Positions 1-8,215 of a stretch of 64,000 bases of DNA are shown here, piece after piece (positions within the stretch are counted from its first letter, which is position 1; every line of letters starts with the position of its first letter). The notes under the pieces were generated by a model that saw only the letters and a list, made by a program, of their open reading frames with translations, was not told where the DNA came from and did not search any database. The stretch is from contig NZ_FMUJ01000001.1 in the NCBI RefSeq assembly GCF_900100965.1, positions 606,272 through 670,271 of the forward strand, given 5' to 3'. This DNA is from Variovorax sp. EL159. GTDB lineage: Bacteria; Pseudomonadota; Gammaproteobacteria; Burkholderiales; Burkholderiaceae_C. The position numbers and the translations under genes were made by a program.

Positions 1-53
1 AAGAGCGGAGCCGAGGGTGTAACCCGGGCCGCGAGTCGCGATTGCCCAACACG

Positions 54-959
54 TCACCTCGGCAGCGCCAGCGCAAACGGCAAACTCACAACCCCCAGCA
101 CCGTCGACAGCGTCACCAACCCCGCCACATACGGCCCGTTGTAGCCCATGCGCGCCGCGAGCACGTATGCGCTCGACGCCGTGGGCACGGCCGAGAAAGC
201 CATCAGCACCGAGGCCTGCACGGCGTCGAGCCGCAATGCGATCGCCAGCCCCCAGGCGACCAGCGGAAGAATCAGGTGCCGTATCGCCAGCACCGACACC
301 GCCAGCACCTTGCCGCGCCCCAGCGTCGCGAATTGCATGCCCGCACCGGCCGCGAGCAGGCCCAGCGCGAGCGATGCGGCGCCGATGCGCGAGAGCGTCG
401 GCGTGGCCCAGCCGGGCACGGTGATGCCGAGCACGTTCGCCAGCAGGCCTGCGACCGTCGCCACGATCAGCGGGTTGCGCACCAGTTGGCGCACGAAGCC
501 GGTCTGCGCATGGCGCGTCATCGGCCACACGGCCGCGATGTTGAACATCGGCACGCACACGCCGATGAGCACGGCGATCAGCAGCAGGCCTTCGGGGCCG
601 GCCAGCCGTTCGGCCAGCGCCAGACAGATGAAGGAGTTGAAGCGGAACGCGACCTGCGTGCTGGCCGCGTGGTCGCGCCGGTCGATGTGCGAGCCGATGC
701 CGGGCACATAGGGCAGGGCGTAGGCCAGTGCGATGCCGCAGATGCCGACGCCCACGCCCGCGGTGAGCAGGCTGGAGGTGGCGCCGAAATCGAGCGGGCT
801 GCGCACGATCGAATGGAACAGCAGCACCGGGAATAGAAAGTAGTAGACGAGGCTTTCGACCTGGTCCCACACGCGGCGGTCGAGCGCGGTGTAGCGGCAC
901 AGGAGCCAGCCGATGGCGATGAGGGAAAAGTCGGGAAAGAGGAGCTGCGCGTAGTTCAC
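54..959 (-). CDS. AEC-family (auxin efflux carrier) transporter
   Basis: Predicted inner-membrane carrier of the AEC family, whose members move small organic acids or similar solutes; the substrate cannot be deduced. The 301-residue product is hydrophobic almost throughout, with about ten candidate membrane segments, and its length is normal for the family. I chose the GTG at 959 (protein begins VNYAQLLFPDF) because relatives start at that point; a GTG at 998 would add 13 residues. Neither has a strong ribosome-binding site. The gene is divergent from the Bug receptor at 1075, so the 115-bp gap must hold both promoters. Bases 1-53 show nothing identifiable. Confidence 0.8.
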   Translation of the reverse strand: MNYAQLLFPDFSLIAIGWLLCRYTALDRRVWDQVESLVYYFLFPVLLFHSIVRSPLDFGATSSLLTAGVGVGICGIALAYALPYVPGIGSHIDRRDHAASTQVAFRFNSFICLALAERLAGPEGLLLIAVLIGVCVPMFNIAAVWPMTRHAQTGFVRQLVRNPLIVATVAGLLANVLGITVPGWATPTLSRIGAASLALGLLAAGAGMQFATLGRGKVLAVSVLAIRHLILPLVAWGLAIALRLDAVQASVLMAFSAVPTASSAYVLAARMGYNGPYVAGLVTLSTVLGVVSLPFALALPR

Positions 960-1074
960 CGCTTCGAGGATAAACCGGCCGGACCGTGGGTATTCCACAG
1001 CACGGAAACGGCCGCCTTGCCGCTAGCATCCGGGCTTTCGTTTTTTCGACATCAGTCAAATCAAGGAGTTATCG

Positions 1075-2049
1075 ATGCAACGTCGTCAATGGAGCGCCCT
1101 GGTGGGGGCCGCCGCGCTGGTCGCGGTTGCAGGCCAGAGTTTTGCGCAGGGCTATCCCACCAAGCCGGTCGAACTGAGCGTGCCGTTCGCACCCGGTGGC
1201 ACGACGGACATCGTGGCGCGCGTCATTTCCGATCCGCTGGGCAAGATCCTTGGCCAGCCGGTGGTGGTGATCAACCGTGCCGGTGGCGGCGGCATCGTCG
1301 GCGCGGCCGAAACGGCCCGCGCCACGCCCGACGGCTACAAGCTCGGCGTGGCCACCGTGTCGAGCACGGCGGCCAACCCGGCCATCAACCCGAAGACGCC
1401 GTACGACCCGATCAACGACTTCACGCCGATCATCAACATCGCGGCCACGCCGAACATCATCGCGGTCAACCCGAGTTTTCCGGCGAAGAACTACGCCGAG
1501 TTCGTGGCCGAGCTGAAGAAGAACCCCGGCAAGTATTCGTATGCCTCGTCGGGCACGGGCGGCATCGGCCATCTGCTGATGGAGCTGTACAAGAACCTCA
1601 CCGGCACCTTCGTCACGCACATCCCGTACCGCGGCGCGGGCCCGGCACTGAACGACGTGGTGGCCGGCCAGGTGCCGATCATGTTCGACAACATCCCCTC
1701 GGCCATGCCCTTCATCACGAGCGGCCGGCTGATTCCGATCGTGGTGTCGGCACCGCAGCGCCTGGCCGCGCTGCCCAACGTGCCGACCTTCAAGGAAGTG
1801 GGCCTGGAGCCGGTGAACCGCATGGCCTACTACGGCATCCTCGGCCCGAAGGGCCTGCCGAAGGAAGTGGTCGAGAAGATCAGCGCCGGCGTGAAGAAGG
1901 CGGTTGAAGAACCGGTGGTGCGCAAGCGCATCGAAGACACCGGCTCGCTGATCGTGGCCAACACGCCCGAGCAGTTCTCCGCGCAGATCAAGGCCGAGTT
2001 CGAGGTCTACAAGCAGGTCGTGAAAAAGCAGAACCTGAAGCTCGACTGA
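1075..2049 (+). CDS. Bug-type tricarboxylate transporter receptor (TctC family), copy 1
   Basis: Periplasmic solute-binding protein of the Bug/TctC family, which normally feeds a carboxylate to a TctAB membrane pair. The 324-residue product has an N-terminal signal peptide (about residues 1-25, ending in FAQ). The family opening YPTKPVELSVPFAPGG and the later HIPYRGAGPALNDVVAGQ motif both fit. An AAGGAG ribosome-binding site lies at 1063-1068. No tctA or tctB gene is nearby, so the receptor is an orphan, as most Bug proteins are in beta-proteobacteria. The ligand is unknown. A strong terminator follows, so it is probably monocistronic. Confidence 0.9.
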   Translation: MQRRQWSALVGAAALVAVAGQSFAQGYPTKPVELSVPFAPGGTTDIVARVISDPLGKILGQPVVVINRAGGGGIVGAAETARATPDGYKLGVATVSSTAANPAINPKTPYDPINDFTPIINIAATPNIIAVNPSFPAKNYAEFVAELKKNPGKYSYASSGTGGIGHLLMELYKNLTGTFVTHIPYRGAGPALNDVVAGQVPIMFDNIPSAMPFITSGRLIPIVVSAPQRLAALPNVPTFKEVGLEPVNRMAYYGILGPKGLPKEVVEKISAGVKKAVEEPVVRKRIEDTGSLIVANTPEQFSAQIKAEFEVYKQVVKKQNLKLD

Positions 2050-2069
2050 TCGGTTTTCTTTCGACGAAA

Positions 2070-2100
2070 GCCGCCCGCATCACGGGCGGCTTTTTCTTTT
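2070..2100 (+). terminator. Rho-independent terminator after Bug copy 1
   Basis: GCCGCCCG (2070-2077) pairs perfectly with CGGGCGGC (2083-2090) around a 5-base loop. A T-rich run follows at 2091-2100. It begins 20 bases after the Bug stop codon. Confidence 0.9.
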
Positions 2101-2116
2101 TGTTATCTTGCAACGC

Positions 2117-3037
2117 ATGACCGAGGCCGCTGCTCCCACCGCTCCACTTACGCCCGACATCGACGACTTCATCGACGCCCTCTGGCTGGAGGACGGCCTG
2201 TCGAAAAACACCTTGGCAGCCTACCGGCGCGACCTGGCGCTGTTCGCGCAGTGGCTGCATGCGCAGCGCAGCGGCGCCACGCTCAATGCCGCGCAAGAGA
2301 CCGACTTGCAGGCCTACATGGGCGCACGGCTGTCGAGCAAGGGCAAGGCCACGTCGGCCAACCGCCGGCTCACCGTGTTCAAGCGCTACTTTCGCTGGGC
2401 ACTGCGCGAGCGCCGCATCGTGGCCGACCCGAGCATCCGGCTCGCACCGGCGCGGCAGATGCCGCGCGCCATCAAGACGCTGTCGGAAAAGCAGGTCGAC
2501 GACCTGCTGGCCGCGCCCGACGTCGAATCGCCGCTCGGCCTGCGCGACCGCGCGATGCTGGAGCTGATGTATGCGAGCGGCCTGCGCGTGAGCGAGCTGG
2601 TGGCGCTCAAGGCCATCGACATGAGCCTCAACGATGGCGTGCTGCGCGTGCTCGGCAAGGGCAACAAGGAGCGCCTCGTGCCCTTCGGCGGCGAGGCGCG
2701 CCGCTGGATCGAGCGCTACCTCGACGAGTCGCGCCCCGTCATCCTCGATGGGCAACAGACGCCCGACCTGTTCGTCACCGCGCGCGGCGCAGGCATGACG
2801 CGGGTGATGTTCTGGGTGATCGTGAAGAAGCAGGCGGCCGCCGCGGGCATTCACGTGCCGTTGTCGCCGCACACGCTGCGGCACGCCTTCGCCACGCACC
2901 TGCTGAACCACGGCGTGGACCTGCGCGCGGTGCAGCTGCTGCTCGGGCACGCGGACATTTCGACCACCACCATCTACACCCATGTGGCGCGCGAGCGCCT
3001 CAAGCAGCTGCATGCGCAGCACCACCCGCGCGGATGA
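2117..3037 (+). CDS. xerD: Site-specific tyrosine recombinase XerD
   Basis: Cytoplasmic recombinase that, with XerC, resolves chromosome dimers at dif. The 306-residue protein has the usual SAM-like N-terminal domain (about residues 10-100) and the catalytic domain. The catalytic set is complete: Arg157 (SGLRVSEL), Lys181, His252 and Arg255 (PHTLRHAFATHLL), His278 (LLGHADI) and Tyr287. I start at ATG 2117; a TTG at 2108 would add three residues. No Shine-Dalgarno is visible, and a TATCTT box at 2104-2109 sits 8 bases before the ATG, so the transcript may be leaderless. XerC cannot be fully excluded, but the length and motif wording favour XerD. There are no other mobile-element genes nearby, so this is a housekeeping enzyme. 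Confidence 0.88.
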   Translation: MTEAAAPTAPLTPDIDDFIDALWLEDGLSKNTLAAYRRDLALFAQWLHAQRSGATLNAAQETDLQAYMGARLSSKGKATSANRRLTVFKRYFRWALRERRIVADPSIRLAPARQMPRAIKTLSEKQVDDLLAAPDVESPLGLRDRAMLELMYASGLRVSELVALKAIDMSLNDGVLRVLGKGNKERLVPFGGEARRWIERYLDESRPVILDGQQTPDLFVTARGAGMTRVMFWVIVKKQAAAAGIHVPLSPHTLRHAFATHLLNHGVDLRAVQLLLGHADISTTTIYTHVARERLKQLHAQHHPRG

Positions 3038-3090
3038 GGGCGCGCGGTTTTCGTTCGTTCGTTCCAACAAACAATAAGGAGACTCCGTTC

Positions 3091-4056
3091 ATGAGGAAGA
3101 ACATCTGGATCGCGGCGGCATTGCTGGCCGCCAGTGCCGGCGCAATGGCGCAAGGCTTTCCCACCGCCAAGCCCATCCGCCTGATCGTCGGCTACCCGCC
3201 GGGCGGCGGCATCGACTTCGCGGCACGCACGGTGCAGGTGCCGCTGCAGGAGGCGCTCAAGCAGCAACTGGTGGTCGACTACAGGCCCGGCGCGAGCGGC
3301 ATGATTGCGGCCACCGAACTCACGCGCCAGCCGGCCGACGGCTACACGCTGCTGCTGGCCAACACGGGCCCGTTCGCGATTGCGCCGTACCTGCAGAGCA
3401 AGCCGCCGTACGACCCGATCAAGCAGTTCACCTACATCGGCCAGATCAGCCAGGGCAGCTACATCGCGGTGACGCGGCCGGACCATCCGGCGAAGAACCT
3501 CAAGGAGTTCGTCGCGTGGGCCAAGGGGCAGCCGGGCAAGGTCAACTTTGCCTCGGGCGGCAACGGCACATCGACGCATCTCAACGGCGAGCTGATGAAC
3601 CAGGTGACGGGGCTCGACATGACGCACGTGCCCTACAAGGGCAGCGCGCCTGCCGTGCAGGACCTGCTGGGCGGACAGACGCAGATACTCATCGACGCGG
3701 GCAGCGTGCTGCTGCCGCAAGTCAAGGGCGGCAAGCTCAAGGCACTGGCCGTGACCGGCCCGCAGCGCGACCCGCAGCTGCCCGATGTGCCGACCGTGAA
3801 AGAGCTGGGCCTTGCCGGCATGGAGGCGGTCGGCTTCCAGGGGCTGGTGGGGCCGGCCGGCATGCCGAAGGAAGTGGTCGAACGCCTCTCGGGCGAGCTG
3901 GCCAAGGCGCTGGCACAACCGGCCATCAAGGCCAAGTTCACCGCTGCGGGTGCGGAGGTGCATTCGCTCGGGCCCGTCGAGTTCGCGGCCTTCGTCAAGG
4001 CGGACAATGAGAAATGGTCCAGGCTGATCAAGGAGCGCAAGCTGCAGCTGGACTGA
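3091..4056 (+). CDS. Bug-type tricarboxylate transporter receptor, copy 2
   Basis: Periplasmic Bug/TctC-family binding protein of 321 residues. It has a clean signal peptide (MRKNIWIAAALLAASAGAMAQ) followed by the family opening FPTAKPIRLIVGYPPGGG and the motif HVPYKGSAPAVQDLLGGQ. The ATG at 3091 is preceded by AAGGAG at 3076-3081. It lies 53 bases after xerD and 67 bases before copy 3, so it may share a transcript with copy 3. No membrane subunits are present nearby, and the ligand is unknown. Confidence 0.9.
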   Translation: MRKNIWIAAALLAASAGAMAQGFPTAKPIRLIVGYPPGGGIDFAARTVQVPLQEALKQQLVVDYRPGASGMIAATELTRQPADGYTLLLANTGPFAIAPYLQSKPPYDPIKQFTYIGQISQGSYIAVTRPDHPAKNLKEFVAWAKGQPGKVNFASGGNGTSTHLNGELMNQVTGLDMTHVPYKGSAPAVQDLLGGQTQILIDAGSVLLPQVKGGKLKALAVTGPQRDPQLPDVPTVKELGLAGMEAVGFQGLVGPAGMPKEVVERLSGELAKALAQPAIKAKFTAAGAEVHSLGPVEFAAFVKADNEKWSRLIKERKLQLD

Positions 4057-4123
4057 CACCACTTCCTGTGCCTCTTGCGCCTCTCGCGCCATAGAGGCAT
4101 TGCATCGACCGACAGACATCACC

Positions 4124-5122
4124 ATGAACTTTCTCGCTTCCTCGAAGCACTCGCGCCGCGTGGCGACGCGGCTCCTCGCAGTCGCTGCGCTGTGCATTGC
4201 CTCCGGCGCGCATGCGCAACAAGCGGCCGTGCCCAAGACCCTGCGCCTCATCGTCGCGTACCCGGCCGGCGGCGTCAGCGACGTGATCGCGCGCGCACTG
4301 GGCGACCGGCTCGCCGCGCAGATGGGCACCACGGTGATCGTCGACAACCGCGCGGGTGCCAGCGGCGCCATCGGCATGGACGCGGTCGCCAAGGCCGTGC
4401 CCGATGGCGCGACGCTGGGCTTTTCGGCCATCAGCCCGCTGGTGCTGAGTCCGCACCTGGGCAAGCTGCCCTTCGATCCGCTGAAGGACGTGGCGCCGGT
4501 GGCGAGCGTGATGTATTCGCCCGTGCTGCTGATCGCCACGCCGGCCAGCAAGGCGAAAGACTTTCGCGCGCTGATCGACGATGCCAAGGCGCATCCGGGC
4601 GCGGTGCGCTGGGCCACCTCGGGATCGGCGTCGCTGGGGCACATCGTGCTCGAGCAACTGCACGCGGCGGCGGGCGTGGACATCACGCACGTGCCCTACA
4701 AGGGCGGCGGCCAGCAGCTCAACGATGCGATCGGCGGGCAGTTCGAGATTCTCTCGACCAATGCGAGCCCGACGCTCTCTTCGCATATCCAGTCGGGCAA
4801 GCTGCGCCCGCTGGCCGTGGGTGCGCCGGCGCGGCTCGAAAGCCTGCCGCAGGTGCCCACGCTCGGCGAACTGGGCTACAAGGCGGCGAACATCAATTCG
4901 GTGTTCGGCGTCTTCGCGCCCGCGGCGACGCCGCCCGCGCTGGTCGCCAGATACAACGCCGAGATCAACAAGGCGCTGGCCAGCCCCGAGCTGCGTGCCA
5001 AGCTCACGGCGACCGACAACGTGCCGACCGGTGGCACCCCGGCGGCCTTCGCCAAGGAGATCGCCAGCGAGTTCGAAAGCAACGGCCGCATCGTCAAGGC
5101 CGCGGGCATCAAGGCGGACTGA
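4124..5122 (+). CDS. Bug-type tricarboxylate transporter receptor, copy 3
   Basis: Third Bug/TctC-family periplasmic receptor, 332 residues. A signal peptide covers about residues 1-32 and ends in AHAQ. The mature part opens with a typical segment (TLRLIVAYPAGGVSDVIARAL) and carries HVPYKGGGQQLNDAIGGQ. I use ATG 4124 rather than a TTG at 4100, because only the ATG gives a standard signal peptide. Copies 2 and 3 are diverged from each other, so this is not a recent duplication. The ligand is unknown. Confidence 0.9.
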   Translation: MNFLASSKHSRRVATRLLAVAALCIASGAHAQQAAVPKTLRLIVAYPAGGVSDVIARALGDRLAAQMGTTVIVDNRAGASGAIGMDAVAKAVPDGATLGFSAISPLVLSPHLGKLPFDPLKDVAPVASVMYSPVLLIATPASKAKDFRALIDDAKAHPGAVRWATSGSASLGHIVLEQLHAAAGVDITHVPYKGGGQQLNDAIGGQFEILSTNASPTLSSHIQSGKLRPLAVGAPARLESLPQVPTLGELGYKAANINSVFGVFAPAATPPALVARYNAEINKALASPELRAKLTATDNVPTGGTPAAFAKEIASEFESNGRIVKAAGIKAD

Positions 5123-5147
5123 GCTGACGCCTGGATGACACCTCGGC

Positions 5148-5182
5148 TTGTGGTGGGATGTTCCCTACCTTATAGTAGGTAG
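5148..5182 (+). promoter_or_regulatory. TetR-gene promoter with overlapping operator
   Basis: TTGTGG (5148-5153), a 17-base spacer and TATAGT (5171-5176) form a sigma70-type promoter. The dyad CTACCT-TATAGT-AGGTAG (5165-5182) has the -10 box as its centre and ends against the ATG at 5183. A start site 7 bases after the -10 falls on that ATG, so the mRNA is probably leaderless. A bound regulator would cover the -10, which implies autorepression. The half-sites recur at 5817-5838. Confidence 0.75.
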
Positions 5183-5764
5183 ATGACCAGCGCCACAGCC
5201 CTTGCCACCGGCAGCACCCGCGACCAGATTCTCGGGGTTGCGCGCAAGCTCATCGAAACGCGCTCGTACCTGGGCTTCAGCTTCCAGGACGTGGCCGACG
5301 CGGTCGGCATCCGCAAGGCCAGCCTGTACCACCACTTCCCGACCAAGGAAGCATTGGGTGTGGCCGTGATCCGCCAGGCCACCCAGTTCTTCAAGGACTG
5401 GGACGCGGCACGGGCACGCGAGCCGAAAGACGCGCTCGAATCCTATTTCCGCATGTACCGCAACACGCTGCGCGCCGGCTCGGGCGTGTGCCCGGCCGGG
5501 GCATTGGCACCGGGCTGGGAATGCATCAACGAAGACCTGCGCCAGGCGGTGCAGGAGCTGCGCAACACGCAGGTGATGTGGCTCACCGGCGTGCTGGGCG
5601 CGCTGGCACCCGCGCCCTCGCGCGGGAAGGGCAGGTCGGTTGCGTCGCTGGCCGCCTATGTGTTCTCGGTCTGCCAAGGGGCGCTGATCAGCTCGCGCAT
5701 GACGGGGCGAGTCGAAGACTTCGACGAGGCCATCGCACAACTGAAGAGTTCGTTGCCCGGCTGA
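5183..5764 (+). CDS. TetR/AcrR-family transcriptional regulator
   Basis: DNA-binding repressor of 193 residues. The N-terminal TetR helix-turn-helix spans about residues 12-60 (FSFQDVADAVGIRKASLYHHF). The C-terminal ligand-binding domain contains a Cys-rich stretch (SGVCPAGALAPGWECI), which could sense a reactive or acyl ligand, though that is inference. The gene sits directly on its own operator and is followed by a thiolase and a MaoC hydratase, with a second copy of the operator before the thiolase. It therefore most likely represses this small acyl-CoA gene set and itself. Confidence 0.9.
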   Translation: MTSATALATGSTRDQILGVARKLIETRSYLGFSFQDVADAVGIRKASLYHHFPTKEALGVAVIRQATQFFKDWDAARAREPKDALESYFRMYRNTLRAGSGVCPAGALAPGWECINEDLRQAVQELRNTQVMWLTGVLGALAPAPSRGKGRSVASLAAYVFSVCQGALISSRMTGRVEDFDEAIAQLKSSLPG

Positions 5765-5816
5765 CGGCCAGGCTGTATCGCAGGCACGCGGGGCGTGCCT
5801 ATTTTTTGACCTCGAA

Positions 5817-5838
5817 ACCTACCGATTGGATGGTAGGT
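5817..5838 (+). promoter_or_regulatory. Second TetR operator, upstream of thiolase
   Basis: A perfect inverted repeat, ACCTACC-N8-GGTAGGT. Its core CTACC-N8-GGTAG is identical to the operator at 5165-5182. A TTGACC -35-like box lies at 5806-5811, so the operator covers the expected -10 region; the -10 itself is poor. Confidence 0.72.
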
Positions 5839-5860
5839 AAATGCACCAAGGAGAGTTCTC

Positions 5861-6994
5861 ATGAAAGCCGTCATTTCCGCGTACGCCCGCTCGCCCTTCC
5901 ATTTCTCGAAGAAGGGCGCGCTGGCCGAAGTCCGGCCCGACACGCTGGCCGCCGGCGTGGTCAGTGGCCTGCTGAAGCGCACCGACCTCGACCCCGCGCT
6001 GCTCGAAGACATCATCCTGGGCTGCGCGTACCCCGAGGCCTCGCAGGGCAACAACCTGGCGCGCATCGTCGGGCTGCTCGCGGGCCTGCCGCATGAAGTG
6101 GGCGGCATGACGGTCAACCGCTTCTGCGGCTCGTCGATGCAGGCCGTGCACATCGCCGCCGCGCAGATCGAGGCGGGCATGGGCGACGCTTTCCTGTGCG
6201 TGGGCGTGGAGTCGATGACGATGGTGCCGCAGGGCGGCTTCAACTTCTCTCCCAGCCCCGAGCTGCTGGCCAATACCGATGCCTACATCTCGATGGGCGA
6301 AACCGCCGAGAACGTTGCGCAGCGCTGGAGCGTGAGCCGTGCCGACCAGGAAGCCTTCGCGGTCGAGTCGCACCGCAAGGCCGCCGCCGCACGCGCCGAA
6401 GGCCGCCTGGCCGGCGAGATCGTGCCGGTGCGCCTGGCGTCGGGCGAGGTGATCGATGCCGATGGCTGCATCCGCCCCACGACCTCGGCCGAAGCACTGG
6501 CGAACCTCAAGCCCGCCTTCCGCCCGGACGGCGTGGTGACGGCCGGCACGTCATCACCGCTGACCGATGGCGCGGCCGTGGTGCTGGTCACCAGCGATGC
6601 CTTCGCCGCGAAGCACGGCCTGCAGGCGCTGGCGCGCATCCGTTCGTTCGCGACCGTGGGCGTCGATCCGGCCATCATGGGCATCGGCCCGATTCCCGCG
6701 ACGCGCAAGGCGCTGGCACGCGCGGGCCTGAGCGCATCGGACCTCGATGTGATCGAGATCAACGAAGCCTTCTCGTCGCAGGCGCTGGCCTGCATCCGCG
6801 ACCTGGGACTCGATCCGGCGAAGATCAACCTCGATGGCGGCGGCCTGTCCATCGGCCATCCGCTGGGTGCGACGGGCGCGCGCATCACGGGCAAGGCGGC
6901 GTCGCTGCTGGCACGCGAGAAGGGCCGCTATGCACTGGCGACGCAATGCATCGGCGGCGGGCAGGGCATCGCGACCATCCTCGAGAGCGTCTGA
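5861..6994 (+). CDS. Thiolase (acetyl-CoA C-acyltransferase)
   Basis: Catalyses thiolytic cleavage of 3-ketoacyl-CoA, or the reverse condensation. The 377-residue protein is close to the usual 390. It carries the nucleophile Cys89 (NRFCGSSMQA), the NEAF motif, His333 (GHPLGATGAR) and the C-terminal Cys363 (QCIGGGQG), so all catalytic residues are present. It is followed by a MaoC-type hydratase and preceded by a TetR gene with a shared operator. The chain length of the substrate is unknown; no FadB-type partner is adjacent. Confidence 0.92.
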   Translation: MKAVISAYARSPFHFSKKGALAEVRPDTLAAGVVSGLLKRTDLDPALLEDIILGCAYPEASQGNNLARIVGLLAGLPHEVGGMTVNRFCGSSMQAVHIAAAQIEAGMGDAFLCVGVESMTMVPQGGFNFSPSPELLANTDAYISMGETAENVAQRWSVSRADQEAFAVESHRKAAAARAEGRLAGEIVPVRLASGEVIDADGCIRPTTSAEALANLKPAFRPDGVVTAGTSSPLTDGAAVVLVTSDAFAAKHGLQALARIRSFATVGVDPAIMGIGPIPATRKALARAGLSASDLDVIEINEAFSSQALACIRDLGLDPAKINLDGGGLSIGHPLGATGARITGKAASLLAREKGRYALATQCIGGGQGIATILESV

Positions 6995-7040
6995 GGCCGG
7001 GTTCGATCGAAAATGCCGGCAGGAACAACAAGGAACCTCC

Positions 7041-7526
7041 ATGGCTGCACTCCCTGAAGCGGGCGCGAAGCGATCGCTGTACCTCGAAGACCTGTCGGTC
7101 GGCGACCGCTTCCAAAGCGGTGAACACCTGCTCGACGTGGCGCAGATCAAGGCCTTTGCGCTGCAGTTCGATCCGCAGCCTTTTCACACCGATGAAGAGG
7201 CCGCAAAGAGCACCTTCTTCGGCGGCCTCGCGGCGAGCGGCTGGCACACGGCGGCACTCACGATGAAGCTGCTGGTCGACAGCGGTATTCCGCTGGCCGA
7301 CGGCATCATCGGCTCCGGCGGCGAGCTGCAGTGGCCCAAGCCCACGCGGCCGGGCGACGTGCTGCATGTGGTGAGCGAAGTGGTCGACATCGTGCCTTCG
7401 CGCTCCAAGCCCGGCCGCGCGATGGTCACGATGCGTTGCCAGACGCGCAACCAGCGCGGCGAGGTGCTTCAGTACTTCACGCCGAAGCTGGTGGTGCACA
7501 GCAGGCCGGCACCAGCCTCGGCCTGA
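7041..7526 (+). CDS. MaoC-family dehydratase (hot-dog fold)
   Basis: Hot-dog-fold protein of 161 residues, probably an (R)-specific enoyl-CoA hydratase or a related acyl-CoA dehydratase. The hydratase-2 type motif is visible around residues 40-55 (FDPQPFHTDEEAA), followed by FFGGLAASGWHTAAL. I use ATG 7041, preceded by AAGGAA. It lies 46 bases after the thiolase and is probably cotranscribed under TetR control. Together the pair could process a 3-ketoacyl or enoyl-CoA intermediate. Confidence 0.88.
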   Translation: MAALPEAGAKRSLYLEDLSVGDRFQSGEHLLDVAQIKAFALQFDPQPFHTDEEAAKSTFFGGLAASGWHTAALTMKLLVDSGIPLADGIIGSGGELQWPKPTRPGDVLHVVSEVVDIVPSRSKPGRAMVTMRCQTRNQRGEVLQYFTPKLVVHSRPAPASA

Positions 7527-7528
7527 GT

Positions 7529-8215
7529 TCAGACCACGCGCAGGCCCAGTTCCTCGACCAGCGAAGCCGCCTGCCGGTGCGAGATGGTCGCGCCCTTGAA
7601 CTGGGCCGCGTTTGCGAGCCGCAGCCCGCCGAGATCGACCTCGCGCAAGTCGGCGCCTTCGAAGCGCGCGAGTTTCAGGTGTGCGTTGCGCAAGCTGCCG
7701 CCTTCGAACACAGCCTCGCGGAAATCGCAGCCCGACAGGTCGGCTTCGGAGAAGTCGAGCTGTTCGAGCGTCTGCTTGCGAAACGACATGCCGCGCAGGT
7801 GCGCGTCGACCAGCAGCGAATCCTTGAAGCCGATGCCCAGTGCCGACACTTCGCCGAAGTGCGCGCCCGTGAGCTTCACGCCGGTGAAGAAGGCCGAGGC
7901 CAGCTTGGCGCGCGACCACTGCGTGTTGTTGAGGTCGCAGTCCTGAAAGCGCGCGTTCGTCAGGTCTGCCAGGCCAAAGTCGGCTTGGCGCGCCCTGCAC
8001 CCGGCCCAGCGGGTGTCCGACAGCAGGGCGCGGTCGAATGAGGCTTCGGCGAAGTTGCACAGCATGAACTGCGCGCTGCGCAGGTCGAGCCGCGACAGGT
8101 CGGCGCCTTCGAAATCGCAGCGTTCGAAATGCAGGGGCTCGGGGCCCTTGCGGTCTTGCAGGCAGGCCAGCAGGTCGGGGCGCGACCAGGTCTGGTCGGA
8201 AATCACATGGCTCAT
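7529..8215 (-). CDS. Pentapeptide-repeat protein, Qnr-like
   Basis: Cytoplasmic protein of 228 residues built of pentapeptide repeats of the A(D/N)LXX type, for example CDFEGADLSRLDL near the N terminus, ADFGLADLTNARF in the middle and FEGADLREVDL near the C terminus. It should fold as a right-handed quadrilateral helix. The length (Qnr proteins have about 218 residues) and the C-terminal helix RQAASLVEELGLRVV resemble Qnr topoisomerase-protection proteins. That function is inference only; many pentapeptide proteins have no known role. The ATG overlaps the stop of the upstream DUF455 gene (ATGA), so the two are translationally coupled. Confidence 0.85.
   Translation of the reverse strand: MSHVISDQTWSRPDLLACLQDRKGPEPLHFERCDFEGADLSRLDLRSAQFMLCNFAEASFDRALLSDTRWAGCRARQADFGLADLTNARFQDCDLNNTQWSRAKLASAFFTGVKLTGAHFGEVSALGIGFKDSLLVDAHLRGMSFRKQTLEQLDFSEADLSGCDFREAVFEGGSLRNAHLKLARFEGADLREVDLGGLRLANAAQFKGATISHRQAASLVEELGLRVV

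Noticed and set aside
2117..3037. The tyrosine recombinase as an integrase of a mobile element.
   Set aside because: It fits housekeeping XerD in length and motifs. No attachment-site repeats, excisionase or foreign-looking genes flank it.
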